Assembly: GCA_040881665.1 (NCBI GenBank)
Contig: JBBECT010000004.1
Coordinates: 902,219-966,218, forward strand
Direction of reading: 5' to 3'
Source of the DNA: Actinomycetota bacterium
GTDB taxonomy: Bacteria; Actinomycetota; UBA4738; HRBIN12
Length of the DNA stretch: 64,000 nt
In this document: piece by piece, positions 1 to 8,905 of the stretch
Layout: every line of letters starts with the position of its first letter
How positions within the stretch are numbered: the first letter of the stretch is position 1
Notes under the pieces: generated by a model
Told to the model about the DNA's origin: nothing
Databases searched by the model: none
The model's input: the letters and a program-made list of their open reading frames with translations, nothing else
Position numbers and translations under genes: made by a program

Positions 1-1
1 C

Positions 2-115
2 GCGCGGATGATCGTGTTTCCGCGTCACATCGATCAGTCGTTCTCGATCCCGACGTCCCTCGAGGACCTCCCGACGATCTCGACATGGTGTCGCCGGAAC
101 CTCTCCGACAGCTAG
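2..115 (+). CDS. C-terminal end of an unrecognised protein (partial)
   Basis: An open frame enters from the left edge and ends at TAG 113-115. Its 37 residues have normal composition (ending in ...WCRRNLSDS), and the next gene's ribosome binding site (AGGAG at 114-118) starts on the stop codon. That spacing suggests the last codons of an upstream gene in the same operon. Too little is present to name a family. Confidence 0.5.
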   Translation, partial: ARMIVFPRHIDQSFSIPTSLEDLPTISTWCRRNLSDS

Positions 116-126
116 GAGTCTCAGCG

Positions 127-519
127 ATGCGCGATCACAGATGGATGGGACTGGGGACCGCGGAGTTCACCGACGCGCAGGCGTTGGAATGGGCGACGCT
201 CGACGGCGCCACCGACGCGCCGCTCGAGCTGAACATCGCCCAGGTCGTGTGTCTGATCTGCGACGCGCCCTACGTCGACACGGTCGATGGCTGCCCCGGA
301 CCGCTGGATCGGCCGGCCCGCCACCGCTGGGTCTCGATGATGACCGTCGCCATGACACCGGAGGAGGCAGCGGGGTGGGCAGACCCTGCACCGATGGAGG
401 GTCTGGACGTCCGTCCTCGCTCGACCAACCTTCTGTGCGCCCTCTGCGGACAGCCATATGAGCAGGCGGAGGACGCGTGTCCCGAACGTGCCTTCTGGAT
501 CTCGACCGGTTCTGAGTGA
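127..519 (+). CDS. Small protein with two CxxC-x10-C motifs
   Basis: 130 residues from ATG 127, preceded by AGGAG at 114-118; an in-frame ATG at 85 lacks such a site. The protein contains the same cysteine pattern twice: C42-x2-C45-x10-C56 and C104-x2-C107-x10-C118, each followed by proline. Such duplicated CxxC knuckles usually bind zinc, so a small zinc-binding protein is inferred. No signal peptide or membrane segment is visible. I do not recognise a named family. It lies between the truncated gene on its left and another unrecognised protein 29 bases downstream, in the same direction, so the three may form one transcript. Confidence 0.6.
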   Translation: MRDHRWMGLGTAEFTDAQALEWATLDGATDAPLELNIAQVVCLICDAPYVDTVDGCPGPLDRPARHRWVSMMTVAMTPEEAAGWADPAPMEGLDVRPRSTNLLCALCGQPYEQAEDACPERAFWISTGSE

Positions 520-548
520 GCCAGGCCCCGGACGACAGGAGGCACCAG

Positions 549-1298
549 ATGAAGGGCAAGTTCGAGGGGGAGGATGGGGGTGTCCTCGGGACGCTCGCGA
601 ACAGGAACCTCCGGAACGCTGCATCCTGGAGGATCACTTCGGAGATCTGCCGGCGTTATCCGCAGGACACCTTCATCCTCGATGCGGTGCCTATCGTCGG
701 CGTCGATTACGACTGCCTTCGTGTTGCAAGGCTGGATGGAGCTGGATGGATCGAGTTCAACCGCAACTCGACGGGCAGCGCCCATCGGCTCGTGGCTGAC
801 CTTGAAGAGGATGTGTGGCCAGCCTTCTTGATGGAGTGGATCTCCGTTGCCGATCGCCGGAATTTCGTACGGAGGGTGTCGGAGTGGTTCGGGCTTCCGC
901 GTGTCGCGCAACTGCCACCGACGACCCGGCGGACCCTCGCATACCGGGCGCTGGCTGGGTTCCTTCAGGCTCACGCCATGGATCGACATAGGTGGAGCGT
1001 CGATGGCGCAGCGTTGGTCGACGACATGGATCAGCCTCATCGTCGCCACGAGCTCATCAAACGGTTCAAGGATGTCCGGATCGAACGACCGAAGGGTGGC
1101 GGACCGATGAACACGGTGACGGAGCCAGCCTTCTCCGTGTGGTTCATCTGCAGAAACGAGTCACCTCTCGTGTACGTGACCGCAGAAGCGCAAGCGACGA
1201 ACCGGAAAGGAGTCGAGGTAGACCTGTTCGACACGTACTCCCGGACGAAGCGGATTGATGATGTCATCGCCCAGCTCGCGTCCCTGATGCCGCGATGA
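549..1298 (+). CDS. Unrecognised protein, 249 aa
   Basis: Start chosen at ATG 549 because AGGAGG at 537-542 sits six bases before it; a GTG at 516 overlapping the previous stop is an alternative. The protein looks soluble, with no signal peptide or transmembrane segment. The central part is helical and rich in W/R/E, and the last third contains a hydrophobic beta-like stretch (SVWFICRNESPLVYVTAEAQ) followed by an acidic helix. No motif identifies a function. It directly follows the CxxC protein and is probably co-transcribed with it. Confidence 0.55.
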   Translation: MKGKFEGEDGGVLGTLANRNLRNAASWRITSEICRRYPQDTFILDAVPIVGVDYDCLRVARLDGAGWIEFNRNSTGSAHRLVADLEEDVWPAFLMEWISVADRRNFVRRVSEWFGLPRVAQLPPTTRRTLAYRALAGFLQAHAMDRHRWSVDGAALVDDMDQPHRRHELIKRFKDVRIERPKGGGPMNTVTEPAFSVWFICRNESPLVYVTAEAQATNRKGVEVDLFDTYSRTKRIDDVIAQLASLMPR

Positions 1299-1484
1299 AC
1301 GCTCAGGCGATGCAGGCGATCGAGGGCCGGCGCGACAGGCTGAATGCCGCGATGCTGGGTACGCGCCGCTTGGAAACGTCTGGAGCCAGCGACGGTCTCT
1401 GGAACGAGCTTCACCCAGAGTAGCCGAGCGCGACCTGCGCCCATCTCGCACTCGACTGAGGTGAGCGAGAGTACGATTCCCGGG

Positions 1485-2156
1485 ATGGAACGGGCTGGGC
1501 TGTGGTACAGCGAGCTGCGCAACCTTGCCCTCACCCACCGGTCCTACGCCTTCGAGCAGGGACTCGATCGCGTCACGGGCACGAACGAGCGCCTCGAGTT
1601 CCTCGGGGATGCCGTGCTCGGGGTCACGGTGGCACAGATGTCATACGCCGCCTACCCGGACAGGCCGGAGGGCTGGCTCGCGAAGCTTCGCGCGGCGATC
1701 GTGAACGAGTCGGCGCTCGCCGACGTCGCGCGGGAACTCGGTCTCGGGGACGAGGTCAAGCTCGGCAAGGGCGAATTGGCCTCGAATGGCCAGGACAAGG
1801 ACAGCATCCTCGCTGACACGCTCGAAGCCGTCATCGGGGCGATGCACCTCGGCCTCGGACCCGACGCAGCTCGCGCCTGGGTCGAGGAGTTGTTCCGCCC
1901 CCGGATGGAAGCTTGGGCGGGGGGCGAGGACCCGGAGAACCGGGACTACAAGACGGAGCTCCAGGAGATCGCCGACATGCCGCCCGTGTACCAATACGAG
2001 GAGAGCGGACCCGACCACGAGAGACAGTTCACCGCCACCGTGGACATCGACGGCAAGTCACTCGGCAAGGGCTCCGGACGATCCAAGAAGGAGGCCGAGC
2101 AGCGCGCCGCGCGTGAGGCGATCTCACTGCTCCGCGCTGGGAGTCGCGAGGGCTGA
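1485..2156 (+). CDS. rnc: Ribonuclease III
   Basis: Double-strand-specific endoribonuclease that processes rRNA precursors and structured mRNAs in the cytoplasm. The family signature NERLEFLGD is at residues 34-42, giving the metal/catalytic acidic residues E38 and D42; the second acidic pair is D111 and E114 (ADTLEAVIGA). A double-stranded RNA-binding domain fills residues about 153-217, with the KKEAEQRAA helix typical of dsRBDs. Length 223 aa is normal to slightly short. ATG 1485 is used; a GTG at 1461 would add eight residues and fit the family's N-terminal helix slightly better. No smc, mutM or rpmF neighbour, its usual partners, is visible. Confidence 0.93.
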   Translation: MERAGLWYSELRNLALTHRSYAFEQGLDRVTGTNERLEFLGDAVLGVTVAQMSYAAYPDRPEGWLAKLRAAIVNESALADVARELGLGDEVKLGKGELASNGQDKDSILADTLEAVIGAMHLGLGPDAARAWVEELFRPRMEAWAGGEDPENRDYKTELQEIADMPPVYQYEESGPDHERQFTATVDIDGKSLGKGSGRSKKEAEQRAAREAISLLRAGSREG

Positions 2157-2234
2157 GATCGCAGTCACCCGCCTCCAAGGGGAGGGGACAGCCGAGAGAG
2201 TCTGAACGCGCACGGTTACGGGAACGCCACCATC

Positions 2235-2322
2235 CTGCTGTGGGAGGTACCTCTCTTAACCTGTGGGAGGTCCTCCAGAAGTGCCGCAAACCGTGTGGCC
2301 AGGGAGTTATGAGAACCCCACC
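2235..2322. repeat. Dispersed ~88-bp repeat, copy A
   Basis: This intergenic stretch closely matches 29300-29388 along its whole length and more loosely 36074-36150. Shared landmarks are CTGCTGTGGGAGGTACC, CTCTTAACCTGTGGGAG, TCCTCCAGAAG, CCGTGTGG and a terminal GAGAAC(A)CCCCAC. All three copies are intergenic and lie in regions with gene remnants, and copy A is close to a transposase fragment. It is plausibly an insertion-sequence end or a small non-autonomous element. Confidence 0.7.
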
Positions 2323-2336
2323 GTTGGGGTGTTCTC
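2311..2336 (+). terminator. Hairpin downstream of rnc
   Basis: Inverted repeat GAGAACCCCA / TGGGGTGTTCTC with a four-base loop and a two-base bulge, about 155 bases after the rnc stop. There is no T-tract after it, so it may equally be the folded end of repeat copy A. Confidence 0.4.
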
Positions 2337-2462
2337 AAAACTGGGGCCCCTGACATCTCAGAACTCCACTGAAGAGGCGCCCGGCGGTCGGTTCGCGCGA
2401 TCGGGGGCTGGATTCGGTCGTTCGGCAGTCGACGCGACGGGCGATCGGCGCTCGAGAAGCAC

Positions 2463-2498
2463 GAAGGGCGTCACCGGAACATGCCGGCGACGCCCTTC
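2463..2498. terminator. Strong inverted repeat (bidirectional terminator candidate)
   Basis: Perfect 10-bp arms GAAGGGCGTC (2463-2472) and GACGCCCTTC (2489-2498), with a further CCGG/CCGG pairing inside. It lies just beyond the 3' end of the minus-strand transposase fragment and could terminate transcription of that gene or readthrough from the left. Confidence 0.6.
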
Positions 2499-2532
2499 TT
2501 CAGAGGTGAGGTGTTCTTCGAACTCGGGCTGG

Positions 2533-2892
2533 TCAGCCCGGAGGCGGTGAGCGGCCGGACTCCGGACGATCAGAGCCGATCACGTCGGTCCACGTCCCGG
2601 TGCGACGCTTCTTCCTCGTCCTCTTCGGCGGCGCCGCGGTGCGCTCCGCCTCCTTCTTCGAGAGGAACGAGCGGATGGCCTCGAGGTTGTAGCCGGCCAG
2701 GGTGAAGGCCAGCAGCAGCGTCATCTTCGCGAGGCCGAAGACGCGCAAGAATTTGTGCTGGATGTTGACGAAGCCTCCCTTCAGCATCGCGTTCACGCCC
2801 TCGACCACCTGACGCCTGCCGTAGGAGATGCGCCATGCCGTGGTCCCCGGGAGGAACCTCTGCCAGTGAGGAAGCTCGGCGGCCGATGCCGG
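2533..2892 (-). pseudogene. Transposase C-terminal fragment
   Basis: About 120 residues with the look of a DDE transposase C-terminus: R-I-S-Y-G-R-R, then a V-E-G-x-N-A-x-L-K helix containing the catalytic-type Glu, then H-K-F-L-R-V-F-G-L-A-K and a hydrophobic helix ending in YNLEAI. The tail is Lys/Arg-rich, as in many such enzymes. The N-terminal two thirds are missing. The frame is fused without a stop to the glycosyltransferase remnant upstream, which shows that this is a rearrangement junction rather than a gene. Confidence 0.65.
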
Positions 2893-3705
2893 GGACAGGT
2901 AGACGGCCTTCCCCTCGCCGGGCACCTGCTCGTCCACGTCGAACGGCTCCTCAGAGGTTCGAACGGTCGACTGCAGCCGGTGCCAGGTCGTATCGAGGGG
3001 GACCGAGCGCGGGTAGTTGACCACCTCCGGGAACAGGTACAGGTTCAGCAACGGCGAGTGCGTGTTGAACTCGGCGGGTGGGCACGGCTCCAAGCCGACG
3101 GAGACCCTGAACTCGTTGTGTTCGGCCAGCGGGTCCTTGTGGACTCGGCGATACTCGTTCCGAAGACCTGCCACCTCCCTCCGGTCGTCGGTTGGCAACC
3201 CAGACAGAGGGGGCGGGAGATCCGGATCGCGCATCTCGAGCGGGTTCGCGGAGACGAAGCGCGCCCACGGGCATCCAGCAAGCTCGACGGCGGGGAAGCC
3301 CGTGACGTTGTCCGTACACACGACGTCCGGCCGGATGTCGTTTCAGATCTCCATGAGCCGGTGGTGCGAGTACCTCACGCCGGCGACCAGCGCCTCCCAG
3401 ATCGGCGGCGTGACGGTCGCCTGGCTGCTCGATCGTCGGCTTGCGGAACTCCGGCGACGTGACGCGGATGAACTCGGTCCAGGATCCGCGGTCGGATCCG
3501 CATCCTCTTGAGGCGGCGCCATCCGCATCGCACGCTCCCCGAAGCCTTTCGCTTCCAGGAGCCCTTCGAACGAGGAGTCCACGACGAACACCACGCGTTG
3601 TCCTCGCCCGCGGAGCACCTCCGCGATTGCGATGCAATTGTTGGTTGGACTCCACGCACCGGGCTCGGGGAAGAAGGCAATCGTCCTCGCGTCTCCTACT
3701 TGCAC
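2893..3705 (-). pseudogene. Broken glycosyltransferase (UGT/MGT-like)
   Basis: Reading the minus strand from ATG 3705 gives a family-like N-terminus (AFFPEPGAWSPTNNC, then a FVVDSSFEGLLEAKGF stretch). The remainder of the N-terminal domain is recognisable only by changing frame: the WTEFIRVTSPEFRKPTIEQ segment is in another frame (about 3415-3475). The original frame then resumes (PPIWEALVAGVRYS), hits an in-frame TGA at 3343-3345, and continues (DVVCTDNVTGFPAVELAGCP) as far as GKAVYLS. There the family's glycine-rich UDP-sugar-binding half should begin, but transposase sequence starts instead. Two frameshifts, one nonsense codon and a 3' truncation make it non-functional. Confidence 0.7.
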
Positions 3706-3832
3706 GCACCTCCTGCTCGGCGGACGGCCGCCGCATCGGCCCGCGCAAGTTAGTCACGGAGCCGAAGGCAGCGCGACGATGCCAGACGAGCGCCACCGAG
3801 GACCGCGACGGTGGCTCGATGAACGACCCGGT

Positions 3833-5236
3833 CTACGAGTCGAACCCCAGACCGAGCGCGTCGAGCAGCCTCAGCCACGGCCCTCGCCTGCCGTGTCGCC
3901 GGTCCGCCCGCTCGAGCGCTCTTCGGGTCAGCTGGATCCCGAGGTATCGAAGGGGCTCAGGAGGAAACGGGATCGGCTTCTTGCGCACCATCCGGAGCCT
4001 GGTCCTTGCGGTGTCGCTCCCGTCCACCAGGTCGAGAGCCACGCGGGCGCCGAAGCGGGTGGCTCCCACCCCAAGACCGGTGTAGCCCGCCGCGTACGCG
4101 ACCCGACCGTCCAGAGCCGTCCCGAAGAAGACGCTGAAGCGGCTGCACGTGTCGATCGCTCCCGCCCATCGGTGCGAGAACCGCAGGCCTTCGAGCTGAG
4201 GGAAGGTCTGGAAGAAGTGGGTTGCCAGCAGGGCGAACGTCTGCGGACGCTCCTCGAACCTGGAATCGACGCCGTTCCCGAAGCGATAGATGGCGTCGTA
4301 GCCGCCCCACAGGATCCGGCCGTCCGCGGTGACGCGGAAGTAGTGGAACTGGTTCGGCATCTCGCCGATCCCCTGACGGTTGCGCCACCCGATCGAGGCC
4401 CACTGCGACTCGCTGAGCGGTTCCGTCACGAGCACGTAGTCGTAGACCGGCACGACGTAGCGACGTATCGCGCGAGCGAGCGGTGGGAACGCGTTCGTGG
4501 CCAGGATCACGCGACCAGCCTTCACCACGCCTCCTCGCGTCGTGAGCCTCACCCCCGCGCCGTCCCGGACCATCGATTTCACCGGCGTTCGCTCGTGGAT
4601 GCGAACCCCCATCTCGAGCGCCACCCGCTTCAAGCCCCACGCGAGCCGGGCCGGATCGACCATCGCGCTGCCGGACCGCTTCCAGAACGAGCCGAGGTAC
4701 GTGGGCGAGTTCACCTCGGCCCGTGTCTGTTCGCTGTCGAGCTCCTCAGCCTGGTGCCCGAACTTCCTGAGCAGACCGACGGCGTCGCGCGCCCACTCGA
4801 GCTCGTGCGGCTCTCTCGCGACGACCAGCATGCCACTCTCCGTCCAATCGCAGTCGATCCGGTGCTCGCGGACGGTCCTCCGCAGTCCTTCGAAGCTCTC
4901 GCGCGCGTGCTCCTCGATCTGGTTGATCTCGTCGGGGAAGCGCTCGATGCCGTTCGCGAGACCGTGCGTCAACGACGCATCGCAGAAGCCTCCGTTCCGC
5001 CCGCTCGCTCCGAAGGCCACGGTGTCCTTCTCCAACAGCACGACCTCACGAGCCGGGTCGTCCTCCTTGGCCTGTATGGCGGCCCATAAGCCCGTGAAGC
5101 CGCCACCGACGATCGCAAGATCGGCCTCCGTCGCGCCCGAGAGATGCGGCTCTTCTCCCGGAGCGTCCGACCGATCCAGCCAGAACACCTTGCGCTCGGC
5201 GTCGGCCCACACGCGGTTGATCGCGCTCCTCGGCAT
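3833..5236 (-). CDS. FAD-dependent oxidoreductase (DAO family, amine-oxidase type)
   Basis: 467 residues from ATG 5236, preceded by a GAGGT site. A Rossmann dinucleotide motif GGGFTG is at residues 44-49, followed by GASGRNGGFC, the FAD-attachment region typical of the DAO/GlpD family. The C-terminal part carries the usual GYTGLGVGATRFGARVALDL FAD-binding end. The closest remembered relatives are gamma-glutamylputrescine oxidase (PuuB) and sarcosine-oxidase-like enzymes, which oxidise secondary or primary amines to an imine, reducing oxygen. It starts eight bases after the cupin stop, so the two are an operon. In this island it is the natural enzyme to oxidise the amine released by the hydrolases upstream; the substrate is unknown. 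Confidence 0.85.
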   Translation of the reverse strand: MPRSAINRVWADAERKVFWLDRSDAPGEEPHLSGATEADLAIVGGGFTGLWAAIQAKEDDPAREVVLLEKDTVAFGASGRNGGFCDASLTHGLANGIERFPDEINQIEEHARESFEGLRRTVREHRIDCDWTESGMLVVAREPHELEWARDAVGLLRKFGHQAEELDSEQTRAEVNSPTYLGSFWKRSGSAMVDPARLAWGLKRVALEMGVRIHERTPVKSMVRDGAGVRLTTRGGVVKAGRVILATNAFPPLARAIRRYVVPVYDYVLVTEPLSESQWASIGWRNRQGIGEMPNQFHYFRVTADGRILWGGYDAIYRFGNGVDSRFEERPQTFALLATHFFQTFPQLEGLRFSHRWAGAIDTCSRFSVFFGTALDGRVAYAAGYTGLGVGATRFGARVALDLVDGSDTARTRLRMVRKKPIPFPPEPLRYLGIQLTRRALERADRRHGRRGPWLRLLDALGLGFDS

Positions 5237-5244
5237 CGCAGACC

Positions 5245-5601
5245 TCAGTCCGTCAGCGTGATCTGGAAGACCTTGCGGATCGTCTCTTGCACGGGCCAGC
5301 GCGTGCGGGCGCCCCGCTCCAGGACCCCGACGACCCCGGGCTCCAACTCCAGCGTGGGCCCTCCCTCGACGTCGACGGTCGCGCGACCCTGGAGCATCAC
5401 GAACAGCTCGTCCTGCTCGGCATCGGCTACGACGGCCGGCGTGCACTCCCAGACGCCACGCATGATGCGACCGTCCTCCGACTCCCAGAGCACGGCGGCC
5501 GTCCGGGGGTCGCCGGACAGCACCTGAGCAAGATCGAGCTTTTCGGGTTCGAGCGTCACCCCGGATGCGTGGACTGCGAACGTCGACATACGGCCGTTCA
5601 T
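5245..5601 (-). CDS. Small cupin protein (DUF861/EutQ-like)
   Basis: 118 residues from ATG 5601, which has GAGGG about seven bases upstream; an internal ATG at 5589 is the alternative. A single cupin barrel: GRIMRGVWECTPAVV, then DELFVMLQGRATVDVEGG and the LELEPGVVGVLERGARTRW strand, as in the cupin_3 family. The usual first-motif histidines are largely absent, so metal-dependent catalysis is doubtful and a binding or regulatory role is possible. It lies just upstream of the FAD oxidoreductase, with which cupin_3 proteins are often paired in amine catabolism operons. Confidence 0.75.
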   Translation of the reverse strand: MNGRMSTFAVHASGVTLEPEKLDLAQVLSGDPRTAAVLWESEDGRIMRGVWECTPAVVADAEQDELFVMLQGRATVDVEGGPTLELEPGVVGVLERGARTRWPVQETIRKVFQITLTD

Positions 5602-5813
5602 GATACAGCCCTCGTGGAGCGGGATACCGACGACCTCCCCGGGTTCGTTCTCTCCGGCCCCGGGGTCGTTCTCTCCGGAAGGTGGAGCTTTCCCCGTGCG
5701 GTCATGGGCCGCTGCCGCGGCGCACACCCGGATGGCCACGCCCGGGCGGACGGCTCCGCTGCGACATGGGATCTTGCGTCGCGGGGATCACGCGGGAATC
5801 ATTGGAGCACGGA

Positions 5814-7082
5814 TCAGACGCCGAACCCGGCTCTCAGGCGCCGAACGACGAACAGCTCGGACGGGGTCGACTGGAGGAAGGCGGCGCCATCGTCCTCGAA
5901 GGACAACGTGTTGATGCTGAGCGCAAGCCCCTTCGCCTCGGGGAGGTAGAAGTTCGCCTCGTAGTTCACGACGTCACCGGAGCGGAACGTCTCGTCGCCG
6001 GGATCGGAGCCCGCCTCGTAATAGAAGTCGCCGACCCAGTCGGGCGGGAAGGCGATGCCGAGCTCGTAGCCGCCGATCCACCATTCGTCGCCCCACAGGC
6101 CGGTGTCGCGGTAGTACGCCTCGACCGTTGCGAGAAGTTCGCGCACGGGCAGCCCGGGCCGCAGCAGACCGGCCACGACGTCGACGGCGCGGCTGACGTC
6201 GTCGATCCGCCCCCGCACCGGGGCCGACGGCTCGCCGATCGAGAAACAGCGCGCCATGTTCGCGTGGTACCGGTTCACCACGCCGCAGACGTCGACGTTG
6301 ACAACGTCGCCGGGTTCGAGCTTGCGACGGCTCGCGAGCCCGTGCACCGTCGACGCGCGGTAGCCCGACACGACCGGCAGCGGGATGGCGGCGACCTCCC
6401 CGCCGGCCGACGCCATCGCGTGGATTATCGCGCCGTAGACCTCGAGCTCCGTCACGCCCGGCGCCATCGCGTCGCGGGCGGCGGCCATCCCGACGTCGGC
6501 GACGCGTTGAGCCTCGCGGACCACCTCGAGCTCGGCCGGGGTCTTCCAGCGGCGGACGCTTCGCGCGACGCTGGTGGCGTCCACCGTCTCGGCGCCGGCG
6601 CGCGCGAACGCTGCGTCCGCGTACGCCGCCGCGGCAGGATGCGGGCGGTAGCTGCGGCGCTCGACGCCGACGCGGCCGTCGAGCCAGCCCGCCGCGCGCA
6701 GCTCGTCGACGACGAAGTCGACCATGTCTGTTCCAAGGCCCGGACCGATCCGCACGTCGTCGACGACGCTCGTGAAGCGGACGAGCGTGACCTCCTCCTC
6801 GTCGTCGAACTGAATCGGGGCGTCGTGATCGACGTGCAGGACCGCGCACGAGCCCGGCACCCACCCTTCAGGGCCGTTCGCTTGGTACCACTCCGCCGCG
6901 TAGCCGGTGACGTAGCAGATCGATTCCGGCGCGGTGAGGACGAGACAGCCGATGCCGGCGGTTTCCATCGCCGCCCGGATCCGCTCCCACCGTCCGCGAT
7001 ACTCGTCGCGGGAGAACGGCGCCTCGTTCGGCGGGTCGAACTCCTCGAAGTACCACCGCTTGATCGGGCCGATATCGCTCAC
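5814..7082 (-). CDS. M24-family enzyme (creatinase/ectoine-hydrolase-like), copy 1
   Basis: 422 residues with the two-domain creatinase/aminopeptidase P fold: N-terminal creatinase_N domain (about 25-170) and pita-bread catalytic domain (about 185-420). The five metal ligands of M24 peptidases are not conserved. D264 is present, but the second Asp is N275 (YHANMAR), and the GHG(I/L)G histidine is replaced in GGYELG (337-342), followed by PPDWVG. From memory, GY-S/E-(I/L)G...PPDW resembles the ectoine hydrolase (DoeA) subgroup. A metal-independent C-N hydrolase is therefore more likely than a peptidase. GTG start 7082 overlaps the amidohydrolase stop (GTGA), implying translational coupling. 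Confidence 0.8.
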   Translation of the reverse strand: MSDIGPIKRWYFEEFDPPNEAPFSRDEYRGRWERIRAAMETAGIGCLVLTAPESICYVTGYAAEWYQANGPEGWVPGSCAVLHVDHDAPIQFDDEEEVTLVRFTSVVDDVRIGPGLGTDMVDFVVDELRAAGWLDGRVGVERRSYRPHPAAAAYADAAFARAGAETVDATSVARSVRRWKTPAELEVVREAQRVADVGMAAARDAMAPGVTELEVYGAIIHAMASAGGEVAAIPLPVVSGYRASTVHGLASRRKLEPGDVVNVDVCGVVNRYHANMARCFSIGEPSAPVRGRIDDVSRAVDVVAGLLRPGLPVRELLATVEAYYRDTGLWGDEWWIGGYELGIAFPPDWVGDFYYEAGSDPGDETFRSGDVVNYEANFYLPEAKGLALSINTLSFEDDGAAFLQSTPSELFVVRRLRAGFGV

Positions 7083-8649
7083 TGGTAGGCTCCTCGCTCG
7101 TAGACGACCTCGCCGCCGATCATCGTCAGGTCGACGCGGGCGTCGGCGGGACCGGCGAGGTCGGGGTCGGTCGGATCGTGGTCGAGCACGACGAGGTCAG
7201 CCCGCTTGCCGACCTCGATCGTGCCGGTCGTATCGTCGAGGTGGTTCACGTACGCGCTCCCGATCGTCGCGGCGCGAGCGCCGTCTCGAGATGGAGCGCC
7301 TCCTGCGGGATGAACGGCTCGGCGCCGCGGTCCTCAGGGTCGGTCCGCGTCACGGCCACCTCGATCCCCATCAGCGGATCGGCGGTCGTGATCGCCCAGT
7401 CGCTCGCGAACGCGAGCCGCACGCCAGCGTCGTGCAGCGAACGGAACGCGTACTGCCGGCCGCTCCGCTCATGGCCGAGGTACGGGATCGTCAGCTCGGT
7501 CATCTGCTCGTCGGCCGAGGCCCAGTACGGCTGCACGGTGGCCACGAGGTCGAGTGCTCGGAACCGTTCGACGTCGGCGGGATCGAGGAGCTGCAGGTGC
7601 GTGAGGTGGTGCCGGGCGTCGCGCCGGCCGTTCGCGTCAACGGCGGCCTCGAAGGCGTCGAGCGTCTCCCGGATCGCACGGTCGCCGATCGTGTGGACGT
7701 GCACCTGGAACCGCTCGGCATCGAGGGCGACGATCGCTTCGCGCAGGGCGGCGGGGTCGTTGAAGCTGAAGCCCGTGCCGCCGCCGGCGCCGTCGACCTC
7801 GAGGTAGGGCTCGAGGACCGCGGCGGTGAAGTTCTCCGGCACCCCGTCCTGCATGATCTTCACGGTTCCGGTGTTGAGCGTGCCGACCGACGACGAGGCC
7901 CGGCGTTCGACCATGCCGGCGATCTGCTCCATGCCGCGCGTACGCTCCCACCACTGGCACGCGACGACGTGAGCGCGGAGCTCGCCCGAGCCCGCGAGCG
8001 CGCGGTACGCGGTGAGCACGTCGGGCTCCACCCATGCGTCCTGCCACGCGATGACGCCCAACGACAGCAGATGCCGCTGCGACGCGAGGATCGCGGCGCG
8101 CCACGTCTCTTCCGATGTTGGCGGGAGCAGCGCTGCGACGAGATCCCGTGCCCATTCGTGCAGCGTGCCCGTCGGCGACCCGTCGGGATCCCGCTCGATC
8201 CTTCCGCCCGGCGGGTCGGGCGTGTCGCGATCGATGCCGGCGAGCTCGAGCGCGCGCGAGTTCACCCATGCGCCGTGGAGGTCGCTGTTCATCAGGTACA
8301 CGCACCGGTCCGGGACCACGCGGTCGAGGTCCTCCGCACGCGGCAGGCCGCCCGGGAACGCGGACATGGCCCAACCACCGCCGTAGATCCACTCCGCGTC
8401 GGGATTCGCGGTCGCATACGCCGCGACCGCGTCGAGGTACTCCTCGCGGCCGTGGAGGTCGTGGAGGTCGCACGTCAGACGGTAGCGACCAGCGAAGCAC
8501 GCGTGGTTGTGCGCGTCCTGGAACGCGGGCAGCGCGATCTCGGCGGTTCGCGGTCCGCGGAGAGTTTCGATCTCGTCGCGCGTACCGACGGCGAGGATGC
8601 GACCGCCGCCGAGCCCCACCGCCTCGGCACGGGGCCGCAACGGGTCCAT
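7079..8649 (-). pseudogene. YtcJ-type amidohydrolase, interrupted by one frameshift
   Basis: Metal-dependent amidohydrolase_3 family: FQDAHNHACF gives the H-x-H metal pair; the central region has HVHTIGDRAI and HHLTHLQLL, and the C-terminal part has LAFASDWAITTADPL. In the coded frame the protein ends early (ALAPRRSGART, stop at 7246). With one extra base near 7277 the frame continues with the expected C-terminal sheet (GTIEVGKRADLVVLDHDP, then DLTMIGGEVVYERGAYQ) to TGA 7079-7081, which overlaps the M24 start. Either the gene carries a recent one-base deletion or the assembly has an error. The start is uncertain: AVVTMDPLRPR is in frame, so a few residues may lie upstream of ATG 8649. Confidence 0.75.
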
Positions 8650-8905
8650 CGTGACGACCGCGGCGCCGGTATCACGGTCTCGAGCCCATCGTCCATCCGG
8701 TGCACTATAGGCGCCTCGGTTGAATCGGTGTCGCGGTCACGTCGGAGCCCTATCATCGCAAACACGGCCAAGGTCGTGTCCAAAGAACCGGGACCGGTTC
8801 AGCGGTCACCGCGCATCTGCTTCAGGCATAGTGCCGCCTCGAGAGCTGACGTGCACGGTGAGGAACTACACCACTACGCGGGACGTGACCTGATGGAGAG
8901 GGTTC

